Origin: CALBPI01 sp039815365
Lineage (GTDB): Bacteria > Pseudomonadota > Gammaproteobacteria > Steroidobacterales > Woeseiaceae
NCBI GenBank assembly: GCA_039815365.1
Contig: JBCBZK010000184.1
Coordinates: 1-5,312, forward strand
DNA: 5,312 nt
Direction: 5' to 3'
A model generated the notes under the pieces. The model was not told the DNA's origin and ran no database searches. It worked only from the letters and a program-made list of their open reading frames with translations. Position numbers and translations under genes: made by a program. Below are positions 1-5,312 of the stretch, one piece after another (position 1 is the stretch's first letter; the number at the start of each line of letters is the position of its first letter).

Positions 1-252
1 CCCAAAGAAAGAAAGTTGCCGATTAAAGAGGTTTACTCCCAGGCTGATGAATTGAAAATGGTCATCCAAAGCAAGCATGATTTGGAATTTGCTGAAGAGC
101 AGGCTGCACAAGTATCCCGCAATTGTATGTTATTTCTGCAACCAGAGTGGGGAAATAGGGATAAGATAATGCCGCTAATTGTGGATTATGTTATGCAAAA
201 CCCAAAATGGAAGGTTTCGCTACAGACGCACAAATATTTGAATATCCCTTAG
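1..252 (+). CDS. queE: 7-carboxy-7-deazaguanine synthase QueE, C-terminal fragment
   Basis: QueE is a radical-SAM enzyme that contracts 6-carboxy-tetrahydropterin to 7-carboxy-7-deazaguanine in the cytoplasmic pathway to preQ0 and queuosine. The frame is open from base 1 and gives 83 residues ending at TAG 250-252; the TTG at 16 is not a credible start because sense codons precede it. Seen in sequence: a conserved tail with LQPEW (from about residue 41), a helix ending in NPKWKVSLQTHKYLNIP at the extreme C-terminus, and an ADELK...KHDLEFAEEQA segment before it. These match my memory of Bacteroidota QueE, where the QTHK-x-x-x-IP ending is characteristic. The N-terminal CxxxC cluster motif lies outside the window, so catalysis cannot be checked. 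Its stop overlaps the stop of the convergent metalloprotease gene. The composition is AT-richer than the gsp genes to the right. Confidence 0.88.
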   Translation, partial: PKERKLPIKEVYSQADELKMVIQSKHDLEFAEEQAAQVSRNCMLFLQPEWGNRDKIMPLIVDYVMQNPKWKVSLQTHKYLNIP

Positions 253-803
253 TTGTCCAACATTGGACGCCCACCATTACCGGCCAAATCCAAGCGACAT
301 TCTGCATCCAACTCCGGAACCACAACAGCACCGCTGGCCATTCTGGCTTCCATTTGGCGTACCAACGCCATGCCGTTCAAATTGCATGAAGAAGCAATCC
401 CATTGTTACGTTCTTTAAGGAATCTGGATAATCCCGGAATTTGGAATTCCAGTTGTGCCCGCATAAGGCAAGGATCAATAACACAATGGTTTTCCGCTTC
501 TGGGTCCTCATGGTCATTGACAGGCACAGTACCTAAATTTACAAGTCCGAACAAATGCCCAAACTCATGGTTTAAGGTTGCGGTCTCCAGATCGGTAAGG
601 GAAATAACAGTTCTGGCCTCTAATGCCCTTAACGTACTTTCATATATGACCATAGAAGTGTTTCTGTATACCGCACCTAAGGTAACCAGCCCCTCATCCA
701 AATCATCACCCTCGCTGGGCGCGTCTGCAAAATAAATATAGATGGCCAAGGTATCCCCATCATTATAGGCAGTCCTATTCTGTATTTCCAAATCTGAAAT
801 CTC
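249..803 (-). CDS. Bacteroidota membrane-type zinc metalloprotease, 5'-truncated
   Basis: A putative zinc-dependent endopeptidase. The frame ends at TAA (249-251) and is read here from about 803. The frame stays open to a TGA at 837-839, but codons beyond about 803 look foreign. The TTG at 791 is not a likely start: the family, as I recall it, has a longer N-terminal region, usually with a lipoprotein or signal sequence, that is missing here. Counting the TTG as residue 1: an RTAYN...IYIYFADAPS strand region (6-25), a TLGAVYRNTSMVIYE segment (37-51), the zinc motif HEFGHLFGLVN (75-85), then HED (94-96) and HCVIDPCLM (102-110), and a conserved tail LDAECRLDLAGNGG (161-174). H75 and H79 are probable zinc ligands and E76 the general base. 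The third ligand is uncertain because the usual His/Asp position is N85; H94 or H102 could serve. The closest family I recall is flavobacterial 'membrane metalloprotease'; the substrate is unknown. Confidence 0.8.
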   Translation of the reverse strand, partial: EISDLEIQNRTAYNDGDTLAIYIYFADAPSEGDDLDEGLVTLGAVYRNTSMVIYESTLRALEARTVISLTDLETATLNHEFGHLFGLVNLGTVPVNDHEDPEAENHCVIDPCLMRAQLEFQIPGLSRFLKERNNGIASSCNLNGMALVRQMEARMASGAVVVPELDAECRLDLAGNGGRPMLDN

Positions 804-944
804 TTCGCGACGGAGAAGAGTAAGCTGGAGGAGGTCTCAACGCAGAGAGGGCAAGAGCCGATGCCGCAGGAGCACCCTAAGGTGGACGAAGCCGTAGCGA
901 AGGAGTTCAGGGAGCTGCTGGTGGTGGACCAGAGCAACTTGTGA
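801..944 (+). CDS. Unassigned coding-like fragment at the joint between blocks
   Basis: I do not recognise this stretch. One forward frame is open from the stop at 795-797 to TGA 942-944 and reads 48 residues when counted from AAT 798, with no good start codon. The inferred peptide is charged and helix-like (KSKLEEVSTQRGQ, then DEAVAKEFRELLVV). All four lysines use AAG, and two of three arginines use AGA/AGG, unlike the gsp genes to the right and unlike the AT-rich genes to the left. This could be the 3' end of a gene from a third organism, possibly eukaryotic or archaeal by codon choice. The right limit is unclear, because gspJ-like sequence in another frame already begins near 929, so the TGA may be chance. 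The opposite strand also shows an open frame with a serine-rich, unconvincing product. It may be non-coding. Confidence 0.3.
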   Translation, partial: LFATEKSKLEEVSTQRGQEPMPQEHPKVDEAVAKEFRELLVVDQSNL

Positions 945-1000
945 CTATTGAACATCCCCAGTGGGGCCAGATCCTGCGACTGGTCGAGATCGGCGGATGA
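929..1000 (+). CDS. gspJ: Type II secretion minor pseudopilin GspJ, extreme C-terminus only
   Basis: GspJ is a minor pseudopilin of the type II secretion pseudopilus tip and acts in the periplasm with GspI and GspK. Only about 23 codons are visible, reading PEQLVTIEHPQWGQILRL and then VEIGG, with TGA at 998-1000. The pattern of a beta strand ending V-T-I-E, followed by W/Y-G-x-I-x-R-L and a short tail, matches GspJ C-termini as I recall them. The TGA overlaps the gspK ATG as ATGA (997-1000), the usual J-K arrangement. Upstream the frame breaks down: stops at 878-880 and 821-823, and low-complexity Gly/Ala/Ser/Arg-type residues. The gspJ sequence therefore appears cut at about 925-945 by the joint. 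The identification rests on short similarity plus position before gspK. Confidence 0.6.
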   Translation, partial: PEQLVTIEHPQWGQILRLVEIGG

Positions 1001-1947
1001 AACAGATAGCCTCCCCTGCCAGTCAACGCGGCGCGATCGCGCTGATCTTTGCGCTGCTGATGGTAACCCTGATTGCGAGTATTGCAGCGACTGTCAGCTA
1101 CAATATGACACTGGATTTGCGACGCACCGAATCATTACTGCAACAAGAGCAAGCACGGCAGGTTGCAGTAGGCGCGGAGAAGTGGATTGCCAATGTGTTG
1201 GCAGAAGACAAAGCAGCTGGGCCTGACGACCATCTGGGCGAGCTGTGGGCACAACCGTTGCCGCCATTGCCTGTCCAGGGTGCAGGCGGTGAAGGCTTCA
1301 TCGCCGGGCAGATCACCGATCTACAGTCGCGATTCAATCTGAACAATCTCGTGAACGAGCAAGGCGAGCCGGATCCGTTTGAGGTGGAGCGCTTCCAGTT
1401 GATGCTCACGCGCCTTGATTTGGACCCGAATCTTGCCAACGCCGTTGTTGACTGGATCGATAGCGATACGAACGTGACGTTCCCCGGTGGCGCAGAGGAC
1501 GACACCTATGCCGGACGTATCCCTGCGTTCAACGCAGCCAACCAGTTCTTCCGCTCTTCAGGAGAGCTCGCGTTAGTCGAAGGTTTTGATCAGGCAGCCA
1601 TGACCGCTTTGCTACCGCATATCGTTGCGTTGCCAGAGCGCACGCAGATCAATGTCAATACCGCAACACCCATTGTCCTGACATCGCTCGACAGCAACCT
1701 CGACGCATCGCGGTTGGACTCGTTGATCCAACAACGTTTGGAAAACGGCTTCGAGGATCTGGAGCAGGCGTTTGTCGGCATTCTGCCCGCGGAAACCGTT
1801 CAAACGCTGACCAAAGAGACGCAATACTTTCAGATTCGCTCGATCGTTCGCATTGGCACCTTGCGGTTCACCATGTACTCTTTACTCTATCGCGACGCAC
1901 AGGGCGGCACAGCTGTACTGCTGCGCAGTCTAGGCACCGCGTTGTAG
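997..1947 (+). CDS. gspK: Type II secretion minor pseudopilin GspK
   Basis: GspK is the large minor pseudopilin that caps the pseudopilus tip with GspI and GspJ in the periplasm. The protein is 316 residues, normal for the family. I chose ATG 997, not the upstream GTG at 961, because it gives a short leader MKQIASPASQRG followed by A-I-A-L-I and a hydrophobic helix (13-34). This is a type III prepilin signal with expected cleavage by GspO/PilD after G12. Position +5 of the mature protein is Ile, not Glu, as is typical of GspK. Further hallmarks are the DLQSRFNLNNL segment (108-118), VVDWIDSD (150-157), the acidic AEDDTYAG stretch (166-173), PAFNAANQ (176-183, usually P-Y-x-x-x-N) and INVNTATP (218-225). 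The start overlaps the gspJ stop as ATGA, implying translational coupling. The gspL start lies 45 bp downstream. Confidence 0.95.
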   Translation: MKQIASPASQRGAIALIFALLMVTLIASIAATVSYNMTLDLRRTESLLQQEQARQVAVGAEKWIANVLAEDKAAGPDDHLGELWAQPLPPLPVQGAGGEGFIAGQITDLQSRFNLNNLVNEQGEPDPFEVERFQLMLTRLDLDPNLANAVVDWIDSDTNVTFPGGAEDDTYAGRIPAFNAANQFFRSSGELALVEGFDQAAMTALLPHIVALPERTQINVNTATPIVLTSLDSNLDASRLDSLIQQRLENGFEDLEQAFVGILPAETVQTLTKETQYFQIRSIVRIGTLRFTMYSLLYRDAQGGTAVLLRSLGTAL

Positions 1948-1978
1948 CGTCCGACCACGGAACAACACTATAAAAATT

Positions 1979-1982
1979 GAGG
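1979..1982 (+). promoter_or_regulatory. Ribosome binding site for gspL (GTG start)
   Basis: GAGG, within TTGAGGC, lies 10 bases before GTG 1993. It supports the GTG as the gspL start over the first in-frame ATG, which falls about 31 codons later and would delete the first strands of the actin-like domain. This is the only gene of the cluster without overlap or near-contact to its predecessor, so an independent ribosome site is expected. Confidence 0.6.
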
Positions 1983-1992
1983 CAAAACGCTC

Positions 1993-3282
1993 GTGAACAC
2001 CACCCTTTGCATTGGCCTGGACGCCTTCGACACTGAGCACGCTCAGTGGGCATTGTTCAATGCCGATGGCAGCCTGCACGGCAGCATGAGTCAAGGCCCT
2101 CTCGGGCAGGCCGCTGCGCTCTCGGCCGCACACAAGACCATTGTGATCGTTAAGACGCTAGCGGCAACAAGAACAACGACGAACTTGCCTGTGAAAGGCA
2201 AAAAACTCGCGCAAGCGTTACCCTTTGCGCTTGAGGATCAGTTCGCGGCCGACGTCGAAACGCTCCACTTTGCGGCTGGTGATGCCAATGACGACGGCGT
2301 ACGCCAAGTCGTTGCTATCGAGCGCGAGAAAATCGAAACCCTGGTCGCCCGTCTTGAACAATCCGGGATCACCGCTACCGCAGTGCATACGGTGCACGAT
2401 GCCTTGACGCCTTTAGAGCACTTCACGCAGTTGCTGACCATCGACGGCGACGTCCTGCTGCTTGATGATGACGGCATCCCCGCAGGATTTGAGTCCATTT
2501 CGGTCGCTGACGTCATTTCAGCCTGGCAGGCCACGCGCGCACCGGCAGCGGAAGAAGATGTTGCCGCAGCGGTAACGCATACGCTGCGTTTGTATGTTGA
2601 TGAACAAACAACGACGAATGAAGCGCCATTGCTAGCCACGCTTGCACAGCAGTCACCGCCTGCTGATATCAAGACACTGACGCATGACTGGTTTGCATTC
2701 TGCGCACGCTCGGTGGTCTCGCGTGGTGGCGTTAACTTACTGCAAGGCGCGTTTGCATCGCGTACCGACGCGATGGCGTTGTTTCGTCCCTGGATGGCTG
2801 CTGCTGCGATGCTCGCGGCAGTTACGATCGTCGGTGCAACATCGTGGTTGCTCGACTATCGTGCCCTGAAGTCACAGTCAGCGAGCCTTGACACCCAAAT
2901 CGAATCGGTTGTTTCAGACCTGACATCGGGCCGACTGAGCAAAACGCTGTCACCGGAACGCCAGCTCGCGCAGATCGTTAACAGTCGGCGATCCTCTGGT
3001 ACCTCAACTGCAGCAACTCAAGGCGAAAATGCCGCACAATTTCTGGGTACACTCAACACGTTCGCGACGGCCATTGCGACGCTGCCAAAAACAAGTGTTG
3101 GCGCCATCGCTTATCGAAATGGCATTTTCGATATCCAGTTAACCGCACCGAACGCAGGCACCCTTGAGTCTCTGACGAAAGCGATGAGCAATGACGGCGC
3201 GCTGAGCGCGAAGATTCAACGCACAGAACAAGTAGACGGCGGCGTTAAGAGTTTTGTACAGATTCAGGCAGCAGCGAAATGA
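1993..3282 (+). CDS. gspL: Type II secretion assembly platform protein GspL
   Basis: GspL is a bitopic inner-membrane protein that recruits the GspE ATPase through its cytoplasmic domain and pairs with GspM in the periplasm. The protein is 429 residues, slightly long for the family. In order: an N-terminal strand CIGLDAF (5-12); an actin-like cytoplasmic domain to about 255, containing the GspL signature ALPFALEDQFAADVETLHFA (75-94); the GVNLLQGAF motif (246-254) just before the membrane; one transmembrane helix at about 267-287; a coiled-coil-like stretch (290-325); and a periplasmic ferredoxin-like domain at about 345-428. A Ser/Thr/Ala-rich linker (334-343) separates the last two. The start is GTG 1993, supported by GAGG. 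The stop TGA overlaps the gspM ATG as ATGA (3279-3282). Family identity is clear from the two motifs, the topology and the neighbours. Confidence 0.95.
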   Translation: MNTTLCIGLDAFDTEHAQWALFNADGSLHGSMSQGPLGQAAALSAAHKTIVIVKTLAATRTTTNLPVKGKKLAQALPFALEDQFAADVETLHFAAGDANDDGVRQVVAIEREKIETLVARLEQSGITATAVHTVHDALTPLEHFTQLLTIDGDVLLLDDDGIPAGFESISVADVISAWQATRAPAAEEDVAAAVTHTLRLYVDEQTTTNEAPLLATLAQQSPPADIKTLTHDWFAFCARSVVSRGGVNLLQGAFASRTDAMALFRPWMAAAAMLAAVTIVGATSWLLDYRALKSQSASLDTQIESVVSDLTSGRLSKTLSPERQLAQIVNSRRSSGTSTAATQGENAAQFLGTLNTFATAIATLPKTSVGAIAYRNGIFDIQLTAPNAGTLESLTKAMSNDGALSAKIQRTEQVDGGVKSFVQIQAAAK

Positions 3283-3758
3283 AGCAATGGTTTGAAGGGC
3301 TGCTCCCCCGAGAGCAACGCATGGTCGCCGGCGGGTCAGTCGTTGTTGTGTTGACGCTGCTGTACATGCTGATCTGGGAGCCACTCACAACGGGGAAGGC
3401 AGAACTGCGCGAGGACATCGCCTACAAGACGACACTACTGGAACAAGGTCGCCGCGCTTTAGCAACACAACCCACATTTAGCGATGATTTGCGCGTCGAC
3501 AGCACACCCACACAATCGCTCACACTGCTGGTCGAGAATACCGTCTCCGCCAACAATCTCTTAAACGCCTATCGCAACAGTTCGCCATCGGCCAATGATG
3601 GCATACGCGTATCGCTGGAGAATGCGAGTTTCGATGCGATGATCAGCTGGCTGGGGCAACTCGGCAATGCTAACAACGTGGTTGTCACCGCGGGTAGTAT
3701 AAGTGATCGTCGGGAAACCGGTCGCGTCGATGCCAGCATTGTTTTGGAGCGTCGCTGA
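3279..3758 (+). CDS. gspM: Type II secretion assembly platform protein GspM
   Basis: GspM is a small bitopic inner-membrane protein that binds GspL and helps hold the assembly platform together. The protein is 159 residues, typical length. Seen in sequence: a short cytoplasmic N-terminus with LLPREQRMVAGG (8-19), one transmembrane helix (about 17-33) ending in the family-typical L-I-W-E-P-L, a periplasmic helix (about 38-62), and a C-terminal ferredoxin-like fold with a NASFDAMISWLGQL segment (115-128) followed by a V-x-x-x-x-I-S-D-R strand (135-144) and V-D-A-S-I-V-L-E-R (150-158). The start ATG 3279 overlaps the gspL stop, so the two partners are probably translationally coupled, in keeping with their direct interaction. 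GspN begins 2 bp after the stop. Confidence 0.94.
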   Translation: MKQWFEGLLPREQRMVAGGSVVVVLTLLYMLIWEPLTTGKAELREDIAYKTTLLEQGRRALATQPTFSDDLRVDSTPTQSLTLLVENTVSANNLLNAYRNSSPSANDGIRVSLENASFDAMISWLGQLGNANNVVVTAGSISDRRETGRVDASIVLERR

Positions 3759-3760
3759 TA

Positions 3761-4513
3761 ATGGCATTGTTTGCCACAAAGCGGCGATTGATTGCTATTG
3801 CCTGTATCGTTTTTCTGGTGGGAGTTGTCGCAAAGATTCCCGCCGGCGTCGCGTTGCAATTCGCACCTGAGTTACTACAAACGCGGGGCGTCAGCGGAAC
3901 CCTGTGGTCCGGTAGCATCGATGCGGTCGCTGTCGATGGTCAAGTTGCTGGCCCTCTGACGTGGCAACTCAAGCCACTCGCGTTACTGGGCGGTGCCCTC
4001 GCCGCTGACGTTGAGTGCAGTCTCGGCGACGGCTTCTTTTCGGGCGGCGTTAAGCTGCGTGGCGATACAGTGACGCTGACAGATGCAAAGCTCGCCGCCG
4101 CGCTCGGAGATCTCACGCGACGCGCGTCCATTGGTCCCAGTCAGGGGGTCGTTAACGCTACCGTGCCGCTGCTGGAGATGACGGCGCAGTGGCCGACGCG
4201 TGTCGATGCGCAGATCACCATCAAGGATTTGCAATACTCCGGTTCGGGACCGGAGATTCTAGGGAGCTACCGCTTAACTTTTGCGCCTGACAACACCTCT
4301 GACGAATGGCCCGTCGTGGGTACAATCCAGAGCATCGACGGCCCGTTTAATGCAAACGGGACGATGTCTCTGGGCGACAACCGAAGCTACGCAATTGAGG
4401 CGACAGTTAGTTCGACGGCGGATGCGAGCAACAACCTGAAACGCTCGCTCGCCGTGCTGGGCCCCGCATCACGCGATGGCAGTCATACACTGACTTTGAA
4501 CGGCAGTCTGTAG
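3761..4513 (+). CDS. gspN: Type II secretion accessory protein GspN
   Basis: GspN is an inner-membrane protein with a large periplasmic part, present in only a subset of type II secretion systems; its exact role is not settled. The protein is 250 residues, normal for the family. A signal-anchor helix (about 10-29: IAIACIVFLVGVVAKIPAGV) is followed by APELLQTRGVSGTLWSGSI, in which G-T-L-W-S-G (45-50) is the family hallmark. Next come GPLTWQLKPLALLGGALAAD (64-83) and a beta-rich body with a repeated pattern of alternating hydrophobic residues up to the C-terminal LTLNGSL. A GGAG at 3746-3749 lies 11 bases before the ATG and serves as ribosome site. It is the last forward gene. The next gene is convergent, so gspN closes the operon. 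Confidence 0.93.
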   Translation: MALFATKRRLIAIACIVFLVGVVAKIPAGVALQFAPELLQTRGVSGTLWSGSIDAVAVDGQVAGPLTWQLKPLALLGGALAADVECSLGDGFFSGGVKLRGDTVTLTDAKLAAALGDLTRRASIGPSQGVVNATVPLLEMTAQWPTRVDAQITIKDLQYSGSGPEILGSYRLTFAPDNTSDEWPVVGTIQSIDGPFNANGTMSLGDNRSYAIEATVSSTADASNNLKRSLAVLGPASRDGSHTLTLNGSL

Positions 4514-4516
4514 CCC

Positions 4517-4537
4517 CTGCGACGCTGAGCGTCGCGG
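4517..4537. terminator. Hairpin between convergent genes, possible terminator
   Basis: A perfect 7-bp inverted repeat, GCGACGC (4519-4525) and GCGTCGC (4529-4535), with a 3-base TGA loop, extends by a T-G wobble and one C-G pair to 4517-4537. It fills nearly all of the 24-bp gap between the gspN stop and the stop of the convergent helicase-nuclease gene, which is where a bidirectional terminator would be expected. No T-run follows the stem on either strand, so it is not a classical intrinsic terminator. It may only pause polymerase or protect 3' ends. Confidence 0.4.
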
Positions 4538-5312
4538 TTACGTCTCCACGACTTCAAGTCGACCATAGGCCGGGAAATATAGTGCGGTGACGAGCTCACC
4601 GATCTCGCGCGCGTCACTGTCGTATAGCGCTGTCAGCGCGCGGCGATAAACCGACAATTGGTCACGATAACGCAGACACTCATTACGGATAAACGCATCA
4701 AGGCCACCGCCTTCATGTTGTGACGTCTTGTAGTCAATGATCCATAGGCGGCTATCGTCGTCGCGTATCACCCGATCAATGACCACCCGTTCCACGCTAC
4801 CGTTGTTACCCGCGACGCTAAGCGCAAGCTCGGCCGCGCTATCCGCGTGCCGGTTGCTGATGATGCGCCTACCGGCAACGCATTCGACACCCGCACTCAC
4901 CACGTCCACGACGCGTGTGGCAGCAGTCGAAACCTCGGACTTGGCGACACCGAGACCGGACAGCGCACTGGCAGTATTGCGAATCATAACGTCTCTTGCC
5001 GGTAGCGCAGCCACCGGATCGCTCTCTCCCGCAATCGAAAACAACCATTGATGTACGACAGTGCCAACATGGCGCGCATCGCTCCCCGCCCAATCGAACG
5101 TTACCGCTCTGTCACTTGGCTTACGATGGTCGGGGCGCACCAATTCGAGCTCGCTATTCGGTGTGCGAAAAATGCGCGTTGCAACCCGTCGATGCGGCCG
5201 CCTTAGACTAACCTCCTCGGTATGCTGAGCGGAACTGCCGTCAACCGCGCGCGCGGTGAACACCGGCGCTGCGCTCGCCCATACGACGTTGAGCAGACTA
5301 TCCGTCTTCGGC
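4538..5312 (-). CDS. RecB/AddA-like helicase-exonuclease, C-terminal nuclease part
   Basis: This is the C-terminal end of a UvrD-family DNA helicase fused to a PD-(D/E)XK nuclease (exonuclease V beta-like), acting on DNA ends in repair or recombination. 257 residues are visible; the frame runs through the window edge, so the GTG at 5261-5263 is not the start. Counting that GTG as residue 1: an SLLNVVWASAAPVF-type segment spanning the GTG, as seen just before the nuclease of these proteins; nuclease motif G-T-V-V-H (67-71); AEL with E145; V-I-D-R-V (161-165, D163); W-I-I-D-Y-K-T-S (174-181, D177 and K179); and Y-R-D-Q-L-S-V-Y (199-206). All expected catalytic residues are present, so the nuclease looks intact. 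The helicase motifs lie outside the window. I cannot tell AddA from a stand-alone family member, so I give no symbol. The gene is convergent with gspN. Confidence 0.88.
   Translation of the reverse strand, partial: PKTDSLLNVVWASAAPVFTARAVDGSSAQHTEEVSLRRPHRRVATRIFRTPNSELELVRPDHRKPSDRAVTFDWAGSDARHVGTVVHQWLFSIAGESDPVAALPARDVMIRNTASALSGLGVAKSEVSTAATRVVDVVSAGVECVAGRRIISNRHADSAAELALSVAGNNGSVERVVIDRVIRDDDSRLWIIDYKTSQHEGGGLDAFIRNECLRYRDQLSVYRRALTALYDSDAREIGELVTALYFPAYGRLEVVET

Noticed and set aside
253..735. 160-codon open frame on the + strand across the protease gene
   Set aside because: It is the antisense of a well-supported metalloprotease frame. Its product is Ser/Pro-rich and lacks any recognisable motif.
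801..838. EarI-type CTCTTC and BsaI-type GGTCTC sites near the joint, suggesting a cloning adapter
   Set aside because: Six-base sites occur often by chance, no vector or adapter sequence is recognisable, and the surrounding stretch has coding-like structure.
677..955. Minus-strand open frame spanning the joint region
   Set aside because: It crosses both the AT-rich protease region and the foreign stretch, its product is Ser/Cys-rich without motifs, and it is incompatible with the protease frame on the same strand.
961..996. GTG at 961 as the gspK start
   Set aside because: It would add 12 residues ahead of a normal prepilin leader. The ATG at 997 gives the standard leader and the ATGA overlap with gspJ.
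1942..1974. Promoter made of TTGTAG and TATAAA before gspL
   Set aside because: The spacer is 21 bases, too long for a standard sigma-70 promoter, and the -35 match is poor. It is mentioned only as a weak possibility in the findings.
2384..2398. GTGCA/TGCAC inverted repeat inside gspL
   Set aside because: A 5-bp repeat encoding V-H-T-V-H within a certain coding region; most likely chance.
2238..2672. Minus-strand open frame of 144 codons inside gspL
   Set aside because: It is a GC-driven shadow of gspL, rich in Ser/Ala/Thr with no motifs; gspL on the + strand is certain.
4737..5051. 104-codon + strand open frame opposite the nuclease
   Set aside because: It is Ser/Thr/Leu/Arg-rich without motifs and lies antisense to conserved PD-(D/E)XK motifs.

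Overview
This window looks like a composite of DNA from at least two, probably three, sources. The left block (about 1-800) is AT-richer and carries two gene pieces that read as Bacteroidota, probably Flavobacteriia-like. They are the C-terminal end of queE (queuosine precursor pathway) and, convergent to it, most of a zinc metalloprotease of the Bacteroidota 'membrane metalloprotease' type that has lost its N-terminus. The right block (about 929-5312) is GC-richer, prefers CGC/CGT arginine codons, and reads as a gammaproteobacterium, probably marine. These taxonomic calls rest on remembered protein families and base composition, not on a search.

Layout. 1-252 (+): 3' end of queE. 249-about 803 (-): metalloprotease, 5'-truncated, its stop codon overlapping that of queE. 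About 801-944: a short stretch, GC-rich and AAG/AGA/AGG-rich, with an open frame but no recognisable gene; it fits neither flank and marks the joints. About 929-1000 (+): the last codons of gspJ. 997-1947 gspK, 1993-3282 gspL, 3279-3758 gspM and 3761-4513 gspN (all +) form the 3' end of a general secretion pathway (type II secretion) operon. A 24-bp gap with a hairpin separates gspN from a convergent gene (4538-5312, -), the C-terminal nuclease end of a RecB/AddA-like UvrD-family helicase-exonuclease that runs off the window.

How the genes work together. GspJ and GspK are minor pseudopilins of the pseudopilus tip. GspL and GspM form the inner-membrane assembly platform that couples the GspE ATPase to the pseudopilus. 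GspN is an accessory subunit found in only some systems. Tight packing (ATGA overlaps at J/K and L/M, 2 bp at M/N) points to co-transcription; only the 45-bp K/L gap is loose. The convergent helicase-nuclease belongs to DNA repair/recombination, and its position does not imply a link to secretion.

I see no RNA gene, CRISPR array, insertion sequence or obviously new multi-gene system. The points most worth a second look are the two abrupt joints near 800 and 930, which suggest an assembly or amplification chimera, and the metalloprotease, whose zinc site resembles an archaemetzincin motif split by an insertion.
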